A stretch of DNA of 64,000 nucleotides, taken from assembly GCA_964486055.1 (NCBI GenBank), contig CAZALE010000001.1, positions 62,001 through 126,000 on the forward strand. The letters are read 5' to 3'. The translations under genes and the position numbers were made by a program. How positions within the stretch are numbered: position 1 is the stretch's first letter; the number at the start of each line of letters is the position of its first letter. Of the stretch, positions 63,199 to 64,000 are shown one piece after another. The notes under the pieces are model-generated. The model worked only from the letters and a program-made list of their open reading frames with translations, was not told where the DNA came from and ran no database searches. The stretch is from J014 sp964486055 (GTDB lineage Bacteria; Acidobacteriota; Blastocatellia; Pyrinomonadales; Pyrinomonadaceae).

Positions 63199-63816
63199 TT
63201 ATGGGATTTTGGTTTCTGGATGAGGCACGAAGCATTTTCTACATCTAGCCTCGTATTTATCTGAGGCACCGACTTCGATTCGTTCAGTTGAACCTGAAAT
63301 CCTCTGCGAGTAGTTCGCAGTTGCCCCACACCGAACGCATATAGCATGGGTTTTAGTTATAAACTCGGCTATGGCGAGAAGCTGCGGCATTGGCTCGAAT
63401 GGTCTACCCATGTAATCTTGATCTAGTCCAGCTATTATTACTCGTTTCCCACTATTAGCTAATTTATTCGCCGCTTCAACCAATTCCATATCGAAAAACT
63501 GCCCTTCATCAATTCCGACTACTTGCGTGTCAGGCTCTATTAATGCCATCATCTCAGCCGTTGTCATTACGGGTTTAGAAATATGTGACATGCCGGAATG
63601 CGAGATAATCTCTGAGACTGAATATCTGTCATCTATTTTCGGTTTAAAGACTTGTACCTTTTGCCTGGCAATTTGAGCACGCTTCAATCTTCTTATCAAT
63701 TCTTCACTTTTTCCTGAGAACATTGACCCAACTATTACTTCTATCCAGCCAACTCTACCGTTTCCCTTAGTCAAAAATCGTTCTCTTTCATCACCGTAAG
63801 CAAATTCTTCTATCAT
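63199..63816 (-). CDS. tdk: Thymidine kinase
   Basis: 205 residues from ATG 63816 (an in-frame GTG at 63834 adds 6). Type II thymidine kinase for salvage. P-loop GSMFSGKSEEL, VGIDEGQFFD (Walker B and catalytic Glu) and the zinc lasso CVRCGATANYSQR plus CRKCF are present. No clear ribosome site at either start. Confidence 0.94.
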   Translation of the reverse strand: MIEEFAYGDERERFLTKGNGRVGWIEVIVGSMFSGKSEELIRRLKRAQIARQKVQVFKPKIDDRYSVSEIISHSGMSHISKPVMTTAEMMALIEPDTQVVGIDEGQFFDMELVEAANKLANSGKRVIIAGLDQDYMGRPFEPMPQLLAIAEFITKTHAICVRCGATANYSQRISGSTERIEVGASDKYEARCRKCFVPHPETKIP

Positions 63817-64000
63817 ATTGAAGAAAATTATCACACAGATGTGAAAAAATCACATAACGACTAGCATCGGCTTAGATTTGAGAGGGACTGAAATTGTAGT
63901 CGTAAGATTCTTGTCTTTGTTGTTATTTTGTTTTCGAGTCATGATTGTAGTAATAGGGCTTTTCAGATTCTTTGTGCCTAGAGCACATTCACTGCATAAA

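Noticed and set aside
63941..64000. Possible start of a gene running off the right edge
   Set aside because: An ATG opens a 20-codon frame to the window end, but it has no ribosome site and is too short to judge; the remaining 63817-63940 shows nothing.
1..64000. rRNA, tRNA, transposases, prophage or attachment sites
   Set aside because: None recognised by reading both strands; a tRNAscan or IS search could still reveal a missed one.

Overview
The window looks like a chromosomal piece of an AT-rich, Gram-negative (diderm) bacterium, most likely an Acidobacteriota member of the Blastocatellia type. This placement is inference. Supporting it are KDO transferase, Mla lipid-transport genes, DsbD and a TonB-domain protein (outer membrane); a VCBS/FG-GAP repeat protein and a delta-60 repeat protein, both frequent in that group; an EF-P with a PGN loop; and the kmo/kynU pair. 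I saw no rRNA, tRNA, CRISPR, phage or insertion sequence. There is one 100-N assembly gap (24348-24447), inside a near-identical 135-bp tandem repeat.

Layout. 1-3920 (minus): polyprenyl synthase, exosortase-EpsI fusion and a TPR protein cut by the window edge, an exosortase/exopolysaccharide-type locus. 4213-7304: flavin reductase-like gene convergent on kmo-kynU (tryptophan/kynurenine breakdown). 7478-16130 (minus): two hypotheticals, smc and pyruvate dehydrogenase pdhA-pdhB-pdhC. 16284-18200: dsbD. 18264-21906 (minus): cdd, secreted amidohydrolase, TonB-domain protein and cysteine dioxygenase-like gene, tightly packed. 21997-24749: repeat protein with the gap. 25007-27713: ribH, an orphan CheA-like kinase, polysaccharide export protein. 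27994-32274: CPBP protease, NtrY-like kinase, delta-60 repeat protein. 32275-32891: the only long non-coding stretch.

32892-37200 is a fatty-acid operon behind a near-consensus sigma-70 promoter (yceD-rpmF-fabH-fabD-acpP-fabF, lacking plsX and fabG), with a long hairpin between acpP and fabF. etfB-etfA follow behind an 18-bp palindrome that resembles a FadR/TetR fatty-acid operator. 39097-45013: waaA, efp, plsC, two glycosyltransferases and pyrD. 45121-52120: a six-gene run pyrR-pyrB-DUF421-pyrC followed by two exported hydrolases. 52269-54050: GAF protein. 54241-58346: threonine genes, with thrC, a tiny secreted cysteine protein and thrA on the minus strand and thrB divergent. 59502-63108: Fur-family regulator, [2Fe-2S] ferredoxin, membrane/TPR protein, mlaE and mlaF. 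63199-63816: tdk.

Most of the window is housekeeping metabolism. The most unusual item is the 69-residue secreted protein at 56751-56960 between thrC and thrA. Its six cysteines have mirror-symmetric spacing (C-x3-C-x6-C-x12-C-x6-C-x3-C), which suggests a disulfide-stapled helical hairpin.
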